From positions 1 through 64,000 of the forward strand of contig DATJQJ010000055.1 of NCBI GenBank assembly GCA_035505975.1: DNA of 64,000 nt. The letters are read 5' to 3'. A program made the translations under genes and the position numbers. Under the pieces are notes generated by a model. That model was not told where the DNA came from. It saw only the letters and a program-made list of their open reading frames with translations, and did no database searches. The DNA is from CAIKOD01 sp035505975. Its GTDB lineage: Archaea; Halobacteriota; Methanomicrobia; Methanomicrobiales; Methanospirillaceae. This document shows, in pieces, positions 42,527 to 51,220 of this stretch. Within the stretch, counting starts at the first letter, position 1; every line of letters starts with the position of its first letter.

Positions 42527-43081
42527 TTACCTGACGATTTCGATCGCAACCTCGTTTCTCCGGAGGAACCCGGGTGTCCAAGGGGGGTTGTACCGCATCA
42601 GAAAAACTCCGCCCTTTGTCCTTATCCCCGCTTTTTCAACCGCTATGACAAGGGCGGAAGCGGCGTAGTTCACCTCATCCCGGCTGGCCCTCCCACGGAA
42701 ACGAAGAACTGCGACCTCCCGCGAAGGAATGGTGACGAGCCGTACGCTGTCGTCTGAAGGTTCCGGGAGATCTGCCTCCGTCCTCCCTTCGGGCATAACG
42801 AACGACATTGAGCCGCTCACGGAGAAGACCGGAGAGGTCATTGGAATCTGCTCCGTGGTGATCACCGGAGAGGTCATCTGGATTTTCTCACCGGTGATCA
42901 CAGGAGCAGTCATGGCAATCCTGTTCTTCGACCGATTGTTACCGGTGATGTACCTGAACAGATGCTGAAAACCGCTATCATCGCCGGGATCTTCTACTGA
43001 GGCAAGGACCAGCTCCGGATACCGTCTCAGCTCAATCTCGCCAAGGGTTCCGGTTACCGTGTAGGGTGCCGATTCGGTCAT
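42527..43081 (-). CDS. SOUL family haem-binding protein
   Basis: 184 residues, soluble. Signature elements: 'VTGTLGEIELRRYPELVLASV', 'GFQHLFRYITGNNRSKNRIAMTAPVIT', the repeated 'MTSPVI'/'MTSPVF', and 'FVMPEGRTEADLP'. The C-terminal part 'LMRYNPPWTPGFLRRNEVAIEI' is the family end motif. SOUL/HBP proteins bind haem or tetrapyrroles. Three tandem Met-Thr-Ser/Ala-Pro-Val units (about residues 57-88) lie in a Lys/Gly-rich loop region. Confidence 0.92.
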   Translation of the reverse strand: MTESAPYTVTGTLGEIELRRYPELVLASVEDPGDDSGFQHLFRYITGNNRSKNRIAMTAPVITGEKIQMTSPVITTEQIPMTSPVFSVSGSMSFVMPEGRTEADLPEPSDDSVRLVTIPSREVAVLRFRGRASRDEVNYAASALVIAVEKAGIRTKGGVFLMRYNPPWTPGFLRRNEVAIEIVR

Positions 43082-43202
43082 TGTACCAGCTCAGGTAAGT
43101 CAATTTTCCATGAAAGATAATGGTTCTTTCTGATCAGGAAAAACAGGGGTCCCGGGCTGCCGGACCGAAATACACAAATGATCGGTTAGTAACTGTTATT
43201 CA

Positions 43203-43620
43203 TGGCTGCAAGGCATAAACAGTTCTCCAAATTTCACATCTGTTTACTCCTGGCCCTCGTCCTTTTTGCCGTGGCGGGCAGGGCGTCTGCACACGCCTTC
43301 TCGGTGTCGGGTCCAATGAAGATCTGGTCAATGCAACCCTAATCAGCACTCCGGAAAAATCATTTCTTATCTATACTGACCTTCATGAAAGCAGTAAAGC
43401 CAATTATTATCGGTTCCCGGTGAAGAAAGGGCAGACCCTCTGCGGTTCACTCCAGGTACCCGGACCGGATTCGATAATCCCGGATCTTGCTATCATTGGT
43501 CCCGGGATTGCACCTTCCGGGGATATTCAGTCCTATGTAAATATGCCCCCTGGCTCTACTGCAATAGTCATCCAAGGGCTGTTTCACTTCCTGATTCGGG
43601 CACGTAACGTTCTTTTGTGA
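43203..43620 (+). pseudogene. broken secreted protein gene
   Basis: From the ATG at 43203 a signal-peptide-like sequence is read (MAARHKQFSKF, hydrophobic 'ICLLLALVLFAVAGRASAHAF'), then a stop soon after. The continuation 'SNEDLVNATLISTPEKSFLIY' and 'ANYYRFPVKKGQTLCGSLQVPGPDSIIPD' is in the +1 frame up to 43620. A one-base shift near 43295-43315 explains both. The C-terminus 'GLFHFLIRARNVLL' after 'STAIVIQ' looks unrelated, suggesting a deletion or rearrangement there too. I do not know the parent family. Confidence 0.65.
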
Positions 43621-43651
43621 CGATATAATTAAACCTGACAGTTGTAGGGAT

Positions 43652-43680
43652 TTGAACCACAGGAGAGAGTGCTGCTATGG
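43652..43680. repeat. left copy of tRNA-Glu 3'-end repeat (putative att site)
   Basis: The sequence ttgaaccac, then five bases, then agagtgctgctatgg repeats the 3' end and flank of the tRNA-Glu gene at 46158-46187. The matching tRNA part is CCATAGCAGCA plus the following CTCT. The copies face the same way and flank the multicopper oxidase gene. This resembles attL/attR of an element integrated at a tRNA 3' end, but no integrase is present. Confidence 0.6.
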
Positions 43681-43903
43681 ATATTTACTTGTACTCCACA
43701 GTTGGGATATCTGCTCGCCATGTTCGATATCTCTTACCGCCGGGTGTGTTAATCCCCACTCTGAAATGAACATTCGTCTCTGTCGAATAATACTCCCGAC
43801 AAATGCAATTTCCCGAATTCTGTTTGCTTCTTTCGGTTCTGCTACATTTCTTCCCATCTTTCAAAAATTCAGATGATAAGGTTTATTTGTATGCATCAAA
43901 ATT

Positions 43904-46030
43904 ATGAAAGACGGGTATAAAATGGGCAAATGTTTGATGATATTCTTGATTGTGATCCTTTGTTTTGGAGCGGTTATATTAAGTGGCTGCACTCGAACAG
44001 AAACCTTGCCTCAGGCAACCTCAACAATGGAGACTCTAGCAGCAACGTTTACTCCTGCCCCTGTTGTTGTAAGTGCCACACCGACCGAGAGAATAATTGA
44101 AACCCCGGTTCCAGGCCGGTCCACACGGACACTGACTCCTATCCCAAGTGTCGTGAACACTACACAAACTTCAGCACCAGCGACAACACCTCAACCCTCT
44201 CTGGTCTCAACAAAGAATCCCTATGAAGACGATTCTTCAGAGGGGGCGATTTTACCAATTGAACCGGGCTTATTAGACCCTGTTACGATTCCGAAATGGG
44301 TGAACCAGATCAACGGGCCCCCGCCCATCTATGTGGCATCCTCGTCCAACAGCTATGTCGTGAACATGACGCGGTTCGAGCAGCAGGTTCTCCCTGCCCC
44401 AATGCCAAAAACGATGGTATGGGGATACGGAGGACTGGTTAAGGACGCCGTTACGGGAGCATTTTTAGGGTTTGTGCGGAATTCCCCGGGCCCGACATTC
44501 GAGGTCACAAATGGAAGCTCGATCGAGGTGACCTGGGAAAATGAGATTACGGGGAGCAGTATGTTCGCTGTCGATCCGACGATTCATTGGGCGAATCCCA
44601 ATAACATGACAACGCCAACTCCTTCGTTTAAGATGTTCCCCCCGGGTTATCTTCTGGCCCAGTCTCCGGTACCTCTTGTGACGCACGTTCATGGTCTTGA
44701 AGTCCAGTCCACATCGGATGGAGGTCCAGATGAATGGTTCACGACAACCGGAATTCATGGTCCTGACTATTTTACCAGCAGGCCAACGCTCCCTAATGCT
44801 GCTGTCTATGAATATCCGAATGAGCAACCGCCGGCAACTCTATGGTATCATGACCATGCCCTTGGGGTCACTAGAATAAATGTGATGTCAGGACTCGCCG
44901 GGTTTTACCTTATCCGAGATTCAAGGGATCCACTTACAGGAAAACTGCCGAGTGGAAAGTATGAAGTTCCATTAGCTATTCAGGACAGGTCATTTTTTAA
45001 GAACGGCTCATTCTATTTCCCCGACAATGGAGACAACCAGAGTGCACATCCATACTGGCTGCCCGAGTTCTTTGGTAACACGATCATGGTGAATGGTAAA
45101 GTCTGGCCCAACATGAATGTAGATCGTGGACAATACCGGTTCCGTTTGCTTGATGGCTCAAACGCTCGGTTTTACACATTGACTTTCTCAAACGGCATGT
45201 CCTTCACCCAGATCGGCACAGACGGGGGATATCTCAAATCCCCTGTGTCAATGAGACAAATTACCCTGGCCCCGGGTGAACGTGCTGACATTCTCGTTGA
45301 TTTTTCTAATGTAACTCCCGGGACCAGAGTCCGTATCCTCAATTCTGCTGTTGCGCCTTCCCCGGGAGGAGACCCGCCTGACCCGGACACAACCGGACAG
45401 ATAATGCAGTTCAGCGTCACGAATACCACCGGTTTCAAACCGGAGGTGCTGCCGGCCTCCCTGAATCCGACACTTCTCGGGACATTCCCGAACCTGCCGG
45501 TACCGGATAAAACCCGGATCCTTACTCTCTATGAAATAGAGGGCAGCGATGAGAACCCTCTTATGGTTACTCTTGATGGTCAGATGTGGGATAACCCGAT
45601 AAGCGAGCTGCCGAAGCAGGGGACAACGGAGGACTGGGATATTGTAGATACAACCATGGACAACCACCCGATCCATCTTCACCTCGTGCAGTTCCAACTG
45701 GTAAGTCGACAACCCTTTGATATCGTGAATTACACCAGTGATTGGATTAAACTAAACGGTCAACCCCCTCTGATGCACCCAACAATTTCCCTTGATCCGT
45801 CACAATATATCACCGGACCGAAATCCGGGCCACAACCGAACGAGATGGGCTGGAAGGATACGATCCAGATGAGGACTGGCGAAATAACCATCATACGGGC
45901 ACGTTGGGCTCGCCAGGATGGTCTGCAATATGGGTTCGACCCCACTCTTGGACCCGGATATGTATGGCACTGCCATATTCTTGACCATGAAGATAATGAA
46001 ATGATGAGGCCGTACAAGGTCATTTCATAA
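43904..46030 (+). CDS. multicopper oxidase, lipoprotein anchored
   Basis: 708 residues. Lipobox 'VILSGC' (Cys29) after a hydrophobic N-terminus predicts a membrane-attached extracytoplasmic protein. A Thr/Pro-rich linker (30-105) follows. Copper-binding sites are intact: 'HVHG' (His261), 'YHDHALG' (His316), 'HPIHLHLV' (about residue 587-593), and the terminal 'WHCHILDHEDNEMM' (689-702). The order matches the CotA/bilirubin-oxidase-like three-domain family, which oxidises substrates with O2. Finding one in a strict anaerobe suggests a role in oxygen or metal detoxification. It lies inside the tRNA-flanked islet and uses slightly different composition from its neighbours. Confidence 0.92.
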   Translation: MKDGYKMGKCLMIFLIVILCFGAVILSGCTRTETLPQATSTMETLAATFTPAPVVVSATPTERIIETPVPGRSTRTLTPIPSVVNTTQTSAPATTPQPSLVSTKNPYEDDSSEGAILPIEPGLLDPVTIPKWVNQINGPPPIYVASSSNSYVVNMTRFEQQVLPAPMPKTMVWGYGGLVKDAVTGAFLGFVRNSPGPTFEVTNGSSIEVTWENEITGSSMFAVDPTIHWANPNNMTTPTPSFKMFPPGYLLAQSPVPLVTHVHGLEVQSTSDGGPDEWFTTTGIHGPDYFTSRPTLPNAAVYEYPNEQPPATLWYHDHALGVTRINVMSGLAGFYLIRDSRDPLTGKLPSGKYEVPLAIQDRSFFKNGSFYFPDNGDNQSAHPYWLPEFFGNTIMVNGKVWPNMNVDRGQYRFRLLDGSNARFYTLTFSNGMSFTQIGTDGGYLKSPVSMRQITLAPGERADILVDFSNVTPGTRVRILNSAVAPSPGGDPPDPDTTGQIMQFSVTNTTGFKPEVLPASLNPTLLGTFPNLPVPDKTRILTLYEIEGSDENPLMVTLDGQMWDNPISELPKQGTTEDWDIVDTTMDNHPIHLHLVQFQLVSRQPFDIVNYTSDWIKLNGQPPLMHPTISLDPSQYITGPKSGPQPNEMGWKDTIQMRTGEITIIRARWARQDGLQYGFDPTLGPGYVWHCHILDHEDNEMMRPYKVIS

Positions 46031-46157
46031 CGAAATTGATGCTGACGTTGTTGATTTTCATCAACAACACAACATTGTTGGATCTGTCATAGTTATTGAC
46101 GCTATTTATTTCCGTTAAAGAAATGTGTCCACAAAGAAAACTAAAACGGTAAAAGAA

Positions 46158-46187
46158 TTGAACCACGAGTGAAGAGTGCTGCTATGG
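46158..46187. repeat. right copy of tRNA-Glu 3'-end repeat
   Basis: Second copy of the repeat at 43652-43680, covering the last eleven bases of tRNA-Glu (46177-46187) and about 19 bases beyond its 3' end. 24 positions match exactly (two blocks of 9 and 15) with a one-base difference in the spacer length. Confidence 0.6.
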
Positions 46188-46251
46188 GGATTCGAACCCC
46201 AGTCGCGAGCGTGAGAGGCTCGCATGATTGGCCGGACTACACTATAGCAGC
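46177..46251 (-). tRNA. tRNA-Glu (CTC)
   Basis: 75-base cloverleaf on the minus strand. Acceptor stem GCTGCTA pairs with TAGCAGC plus discriminator A. D-arm 'GTGTAGTCCGGCCAATCAT', anticodon stem-loop CGAGC-CTCTCAC-GCTCG with anticodon CTC, T-arm TGGGG-TTCGAAT-CCCCA. No encoded CCA. The 'TGTAGTCCGGCCAATCAT' D-arm is typical of archaeal tRNA-Glu. The 3' end is duplicated at 43670-43680. Confidence 0.95.
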
Positions 46252-46424
46252 ATGCAGGAATAACTGCTCAAATAAGTGGGTAGTCGTGTTACTTAAACGT
46301 GTTGATATACCGGCCTTGACCCCGGACAATTGCAGGAATGGAGAATAATCGTTGTATCTCTTCAGAATGGCCTTCATTTCTGACCCACAACTATATGTGA
46401 GATATCCTGCCAATACTAGAAAGA

Positions 46425-47537
46425 ATGAGTGGCCTGGAAGATCAGATTAAAGAGCTTGAGGACGAGCTCCAGAAGACTCCCTATAATAAGGCCACATCGA
46501 AACACATCGGCCGGATAAAGGCAAAGATCGCCCGGTTGCGTGACGAAGCCGTCAACAGGGCGATGAAGTCCGGCGGCGGCGGAGAAGGCTATTCTGTCAA
46601 AAAGTCGGGCGATGCAACCGTTGTTCTCGTCGGGTTCCCGTCGACCGGTAAAAGTACCCTCTTAAACAAGCTGACCGGGACTGAGAGTGAAGTCGCCGCT
46701 TACGAATTTACGACATTGACGGTCGTCCCGGGTGCGATGGAATACAAGGGGGCGAAAATCCAGATCCTCGATATCCCGGGACTGATCGCCGGGGCGGCGA
46801 TGGGAAAAGGCAGAGGTAAGGAAGTTATCGGGGTCGTCCGCAGTGCCGATATGATCGTGATCCTCGTCGACGTCTTCAACCAGGGCCATGTCGACGTCCT
46901 CATGAAGGAACTCTATGACGCAGGGATCAGGATAAACCGGCCGAAGCCCGATATCACCATCAAGAAGACATCACACGGCGGGATCAGGGTCCACAGGGTC
47001 GGGACCCTCGAACTCGATATCGACGAGATCAGGGCGATCCTTTCCGAACAGAAGATCATGAACGCCGACATCCTCATCAGGGGAGGAGCGACCCAGGAGG
47101 ACCTGATCGATGCGATGCTTGGGAGCAGGATGTACATCCCGGCATTCATCGCCGTCAACAAGGTCGACCTGATCGATGTCGAACAGGTAACGGCCATCGA
47201 GGAAGACCTTACATCCCGGTTCGAAATGCCTCCCGTAATGATTTCGGCACATACCGGGTACCATATGGAAGAAATAAAGGAAGAGATATACCAGAGGCTC
47301 GGCTTTATCCGGGTATTCCTCCGTCCCCAGGGTGAGGAAGCCGACCTCGAGGAACCGCTGATCGTAAGAAAAGGGAGCACTGTTGAGGACGTCTGCAGGA
47401 AACTGCACCGGGACTTTGTCGACCGGTTCAGGTATGCCCGTGTCTGGGGAGACTATGTAAAACATCCCGGGCAACGCATCGGGCTTCCCTATAAAATCCA
47501 TGACGGCGACCTGCTCTCGATCATCATCGAACACTGA
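46425..47537 (+). CDS. DRG/Obg family GTP-binding protein with TGS domain
   Basis: 370 residues. A helical N-terminus (1-60) precedes a GTPase domain: G1 'GFPSTGKST' (about 71-79), G2 'TTLTVVPG', G3 'DIPGLIAGAAMGKGRGKEV', and G4 'NKVD' (about 247). An S5D2L insertion and a C-terminal TGS domain ('PLIVRKGSTVEDVCRKLHRDFV', ending 'IHDGDLLSIIIEH') follow. This order is that of the archaeal/eukaryotic DRG family, ribosome-associated GTPases. Length is typical. Single gene following tRNA-Glu. Confidence 0.93.
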   Translation: MSGLEDQIKELEDELQKTPYNKATSKHIGRIKAKIARLRDEAVNRAMKSGGGGEGYSVKKSGDATVVLVGFPSTGKSTLLNKLTGTESEVAAYEFTTLTVVPGAMEYKGAKIQILDIPGLIAGAAMGKGRGKEVIGVVRSADMIVILVDVFNQGHVDVLMKELYDAGIRINRPKPDITIKKTSHGGIRVHRVGTLELDIDEIRAILSEQKIMNADILIRGGATQEDLIDAMLGSRMYIPAFIAVNKVDLIDVEQVTAIEEDLTSRFEMPPVMISAHTGYHMEEIKEEIYQRLGFIRVFLRPQGEEADLEEPLIVRKGSTVEDVCRKLHRDFVDRFRYARVWGDYVKHPGQRIGLPYKIHDGDLLSIIIEH

Positions 47538-47942
47538 CAATTCTTACTGTTCTGGAGTCTTTCTAATCTCTGCTAGAAGTCCGTTTATCCAGCCCTTTTC
47601 CTATTCGACAGGGATAAGAAAAAATCCCCGGACGGGACACGAGTCCTGTGTCTTCTTATTCATCGATATCAACGATGAAAAAGGTCCTGATTAGGCTTCG
47701 ATTGAATTTCTTTAACGGATGTTTCTTTTATTAACCGATCTCATCCATCTCTTGCGATCTCATAAAAATTTACAATCTGACGTCCCGGGGCTCCGTCCCC
47801 GCCGCTCTGGTGCCCCTGGTTGGGATAGGGACTGCAGAGGAATCGATAAATCTGATTCCTGGACCTTAATTTTGCTAAATTCAAAAATGACGTGTTCTGC
47901 CAGTTTTTTCCACCCTATTTTTTAAAATTGCGAGTACCTGAA
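47538..47942. other. intergenic with a GC-rich hairpin
   Basis: No supported gene between these convergent genes. A perfect five-pair hairpin CGGGG-CTCCGT-CCCCG lies at 47786-47801. It may be a transcription-end structure or a small repeat. A T-run near 47915-47925 lies further on. Confidence 0.4.
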
Positions 47943-49061
47943 TTAATCCCCGCGGATAATCGAGAGAATCAGGGGGAGAGGGGCCGTCGTTTTTATCCCT
48001 GTCCCAAGGTAATGACACCTGGTGGCAGGATATCCCCGGGCATGCAGCGATGAAAGGAGGTGTCCGAGCGGGACCGGAGAACAGTGTTCCTGTTTTGCCA
48101 GTTGATGGTAATCATAGCACCATGGGACCGGTAATTCCTCCCTGCACAGGACGATAATCTTTTCAAGTTCCACGGAAGCCGTAAGATGCATGGACGGCAG
48201 ACAACTCAACATGGCGTCGAGAATTTCACAAGACTGCAGTCCGCCGGTCCAGAGCGGACCGACCGGGATCAGCGTGGCACCACAGTGTTCACACCGGTGC
48301 CCTTCCAGGACTAAACCCCGTACTTCTTTCCTGAAGGCACAGTCCGGGCACTGCATAATGTAGCCGATCTCGCCGATTGTCCTGTCTGCTGCCCTGGCGC
48401 CTCTTGTGAGACGGAGGTGCAGCCTGATGAAATGCTCATGGCTGAAGCAGAAGAGGGGTACGATCCCCCTATCGTATTTTACCGTCTCCCTTGCCACGAA
48501 ACCAAGCAGGGTTCTGAGGCCGACCTCGGCATGGTACTCGGTATTGAGGGGATTCGAGAAATATCGTCGTATTCCGGCCTTCTTGTGCGCTCCGCACAGA
48601 GGGGCCGTATCGGTGGCGGTAACAAAAAGGAATCTCCTGGTGGCCCTGACCGCCGAATCGATAAAAGGGGCGGGAGTCCCGAACGGGTCGATATCCACGG
48701 CATCGAACCGTTTTCCCGAAAGCAGGACGTTAGCATCTTCGCAGCTGACGTGGACATTCCCAAGACCCAGCGCCTGTACATTGGTCTGGATCATGGAAAC
48801 CGCCCGGGGATTGCGGTCGTTTATGGTCGTCTCTATGTCGCACTCGTTTGCAACCCTGAGGCCACGGATCCCGGTAGCACCCATCGCATCGACATAATCC
48901 GAAGGCCTGGCGACCGAGAGGAGGAGGACTGTTGCGTCCCGGTTGATCGCCATGCGCCTGTTATAGAATATCTGGGCAGTACCGGGCGGAAACGCAGAAT
49001 TCTCGTCCTGTTCCGGGATTAAAATCTGCGTACTCCCTTCTACGGCCTCTTTTAATTCCAT
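47943..49061 (-). CDS. trm1: tRNA (guanine26-N2)-dimethyltransferase Trm1
   Basis: 372 residues. Methylates G26 of tRNAs, using SAM. Motifs: 'FYNRRMAINRDATVLLL', 'VDAMGATGIRGLRVANE' (SAM binding), 'VDIDPFGTPAPFID', and a C-terminal zinc ribbon 'CPDCAFRKE...HRCEHCG'. The length is typical for archaeal Trm1. The last residues 'RGYPATRCHYLGTGIKTTAPL' are the family C-terminus. It lies between the DRG gene and tRNA-Arg, fitting a tRNA-maturation neighbourhood. Confidence 0.95.
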   Translation of the reverse strand: MELKEAVEGSTQILIPEQDENSAFPPGTAQIFYNRRMAINRDATVLLLSVARPSDYVDAMGATGIRGLRVANECDIETTINDRNPRAVSMIQTNVQALGLGNVHVSCEDANVLLSGKRFDAVDIDPFGTPAPFIDSAVRATRRFLFVTATDTAPLCGAHKKAGIRRYFSNPLNTEYHAEVGLRTLLGFVARETVKYDRGIVPLFCFSHEHFIRLHLRLTRGARAADRTIGEIGYIMQCPDCAFRKEVRGLVLEGHRCEHCGATLIPVGPLWTGGLQSCEILDAMLSCLPSMHLTASVELEKIIVLCREELPVPWCYDYHQLAKQEHCSPVPLGHLLSSLHARGYPATRCHYLGTGIKTTAPLPLILSIIRGD

Positions 49062-49123
49062 AGACCTTAATATCTGGCGTTTCGTTAACCTTATACCTAT
49101 CCTTTGTCAATTGATATAGGCCG

Positions 49124-49198
49124 GGGCGTGTGGCTTAGCCCGGACATAGCGTCAGCCTCCTAAGCTGAATGCCGGGGGTTCAAATCCCCCCACGCCCG
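49124..49198 (+). tRNA. tRNA-Arg (CCT)
   Basis: 75-base cloverleaf. Acceptor GGGCGTG pairs with CACGCCC plus discriminator G. D-arm 'GGCTTAGCCCGGACATAGC', anticodon stem-loop TCAGC-CTCCTAA-GCTGA with anticodon CCT, short variable region, T-arm GGGGG-TTCAAAT-CCCCC. No encoded CCA. A TTATA-like element about 30 bases upstream suits an archaeal tRNA promoter. Confidence 0.95.
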
Positions 49199-49248
49199 TT
49201 TTTCGTTGCGTAACCGTTCATGTCAGATCAGTATTGTCAGGTCCCTGG

Positions 49249-50103
49249 ATGTCACTTTTAGGATTTTACCGGATCATGCGTCCTGCCAATTCGGTGGTTG
49301 CAGGACTCGCAGCAGCCCTTGCCTACCTCATTGCCACCGGCAGTCTCGTCCCCGGCGTGATTATCCCGGTCATCGTTGTAATTCTTGTCACCGGTGCAGG
49401 CAATACCATAAACGATTATTTCGACCTTCCGATCGACCGGATCAACAGGCCCGGGCGACCGCTTCCTTCCGGACAAATAACGCCTGGCCAGGCATTCTGG
49501 TTTTCAGCCCTGTTATTTATCGCCGGGATCGGCATCAGCTTGTTAACCACGCCCATCTGTATTTTTTTTGCTATGGTCAACTCCGTGCTCCTTGTTATGT
49601 ACGCCGCGAAATTAAAAACCACCCCGTTTATGGGTAATGTAGCCGTGGCCTACCTTTCGGGCAGTATATTCCTGTTCGGGGGAGGATTTGCAGGGCTGGC
49701 CGGGCTTTTCAATAATATCGTGATCGCCGTGATGACCTTCCTTGCCATGGTTGCCCGCGAGATCTTGAAGGATGCCGAAGACGTCCCAGGCGACCTGATT
49801 AAAGGTGCAAAAACACTTCCTATTATCTATGGCACGCGGAAGGCGACAATAATCGCCCTTATTTTCTCTTTTGGAGCCGTCGCAATCAGTTTTTATCCAT
49901 ATTACCGGTGGGGGACCTGGTACCTGACAGGGATCGTCCCGGTAGACCTGATCATCCTCTACGGGGCTGTCCGCTCTGCCAGATGTCGCGAACCAGAATG
50001 CATCGCCCGTAGCCGGGCGACCGATATCATCAAGTACGGCATGTTTGCCTCACTAATCGTGTTCATGATGAGTGCGATATTTCTCACGGTCCCGGGTATC
50101 TGA
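49249..50103 (+). CDS. UbiA-family prenyltransferase, probable DGGGP synthase
   Basis: 284 residues, eight or nine membrane helices. First Asp-rich motif 'NDYFDLPIDRINRPGRPLPSG', second motif 'REILKDAEDVPGD', preceded by 'FYRIMRPANSVVAGLAAALAYL'. These match archaeal (S)-2,3-di-O-geranylgeranylglyceryl phosphate synthase, which adds the second geranylgeranyl chain in core lipid synthesis. The ATG at 49249 has AGGTC eight bases before it; a TTG at 49234 is the alternative. Confidence 0.9.
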   Translation: MSLLGFYRIMRPANSVVAGLAAALAYLIATGSLVPGVIIPVIVVILVTGAGNTINDYFDLPIDRINRPGRPLPSGQITPGQAFWFSALLFIAGIGISLLTTPICIFFAMVNSVLLVMYAAKLKTTPFMGNVAVAYLSGSIFLFGGGFAGLAGLFNNIVIAVMTFLAMVAREILKDAEDVPGDLIKGAKTLPIIYGTRKATIIALIFSFGAVAISFYPYYRWGTWYLTGIVPVDLIILYGAVRSARCREPECIARSRATDIIKYGMFASLIVFMMSAIFLTVPGI

Positions 50104-50474
50104 TTCGTTATTCTGGAAGAGTATAGCATCAATTCAGCCGCTGAAATCCGGATGCAGCACCCAGCGTTCCAGTAGGTTGATCCCCTTTTTATCACCTATA
50201 TCGCGAAAATAAATCTGTCTCTGCAGCCGTATCATTATCAGCATTTCCGGACCGCCGCAAGGGCGCTCCCCGGGGCGGCGGAGTCGATCGCAATACAGGA
50301 CGGGATGCCGTTCACTCATTTATTTATCAGGGCACGATAACGGAATTATTTCCAATCCTTCACCGCAATTTTACGAAACGTTGGTAAATAATGCCCAAAC
50401 CTTAAGATGAATCTGACAGGCATGGGAAAAGATCAGCTCCTGGTGCCGTGTTCAGCCCCTTAACAGATGGTATC
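50104..50474. other. intergenic between convergent genes
   Basis: No supported ORF. It contains a GC-rich patch (50250-50285) with gccgcaag and ggggcggcgg runs that can form short stems. I see no known RNA family in it. Confidence 0.35.
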
Positions 50475-51215
50475 CTAGAGTCGGTCTGCCGTGTGGATCC
50501 AGGGAGAATCTTTGAGCTCTTCTGAAACCATTTCCGGGTCGATACCGAGCATGGCGACACCAAAGACATCTTCCCAGTTGACCGCCGTTTCCACGCATCC
50601 TTCCTTGAGCGTAACAACGCCGATGGCGACGAGTCCCATTTTATCTGCCATATCGATCCCTTCTTTTACCTCGGAAAGGCACCCGATGCCAATGATTGCT
50701 TTCGGGTGGTATTTCTTTACCATTCTTTTGATAAAAGACGAACCCGGGACGATAAACAACCGGTAGCCGAGCAGTTCAAGGGTTTTCAGTGCGCCAGCCA
50801 CCGTGCACTGCCCGCACCTGACGCAGCGCAGGCCCTCGGGAGTGAGATCTGCCGGACATGTCGCAGACCTCAGGCATTGGGGTAGAAACACTGCACGGTC
50901 CTGGACGGGAATCGCTTCAAAGACCTTGAGGCTCAGGGAATTGTGGAGCTGGATAAAAAATGCCTGCATCTCCCGGTCTTCAAGACCGAAGAGGCGGAAT
51001 ATTGCCTTCGAAAGCCCCTCGACGGCAGTAAAACCTGCCTTGAGAAATCCGGGAAACACCATCCGCCCGCGCCGGATCGAATACAATGATATGGTGACAA
51101 GTAGCACCGCCAGCAGGAATAAACTGGCAAGGACCAGGATCGTGATCTCCCCGATAACGAAAACGACGCTGTTCAAAAGGGTATAATCATAGCCCAAAAA
51201 ATCCACCACAACCAT
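50475..51215 (-). CDS. DUF116 family membrane protein
   Basis: 246 residues. One or two N-terminal membrane helices (about 13-48), then a soluble domain with 'FLPQCLRSATCPADLTPEGLRCVRCGQCTVAG'. Its six cysteines, in CxxxxxC and CVRCGQC patterns, probably hold a metal or iron-sulfur centre. Further motifs are 'IVPGSSFIKRMVKKYHPKAIIGIGC' and 'GVVTLKEGCVETAVNW'. Matches DUF116, known in methanogens and anaerobic bacteria, of unknown function. It follows mtnA with a five-base gap, so the two share a transcript. Confidence 0.9.
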   Translation of the reverse strand: MVVVDFLGYDYTLLNSVVFVIGEITILVLASLFLLAVLLVTISLYSIRRGRMVFPGFLKAGFTAVEGLSKAIFRLFGLEDREMQAFFIQLHNSLSLKVFEAIPVQDRAVFLPQCLRSATCPADLTPEGLRCVRCGQCTVAGALKTLELLGYRLFIVPGSSFIKRMVKKYHPKAIIGIGCLSEVKEGIDMADKMGLVAIGVVTLKEGCVETAVNWEDVFGVAMLGIDPEMVSEELKDSPWIHTADRL

Positions 51216-51220
51216 TTCCG

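Noticed and set aside
46560..46600. A third fluoride-riboswitch-like string (gcgatgaagtccggcgg) at 46562
   Set aside because: It lies inside the DRG coding frame and lacks the downstream CTGATGAC arm and pairing. It is coincidental coding sequence.
47786..47801. GC-rich hairpin as a known RNA
   Set aside because: A five-pair stem alone is too short to assign to an RNA family; it is noted only in the intergenic description.
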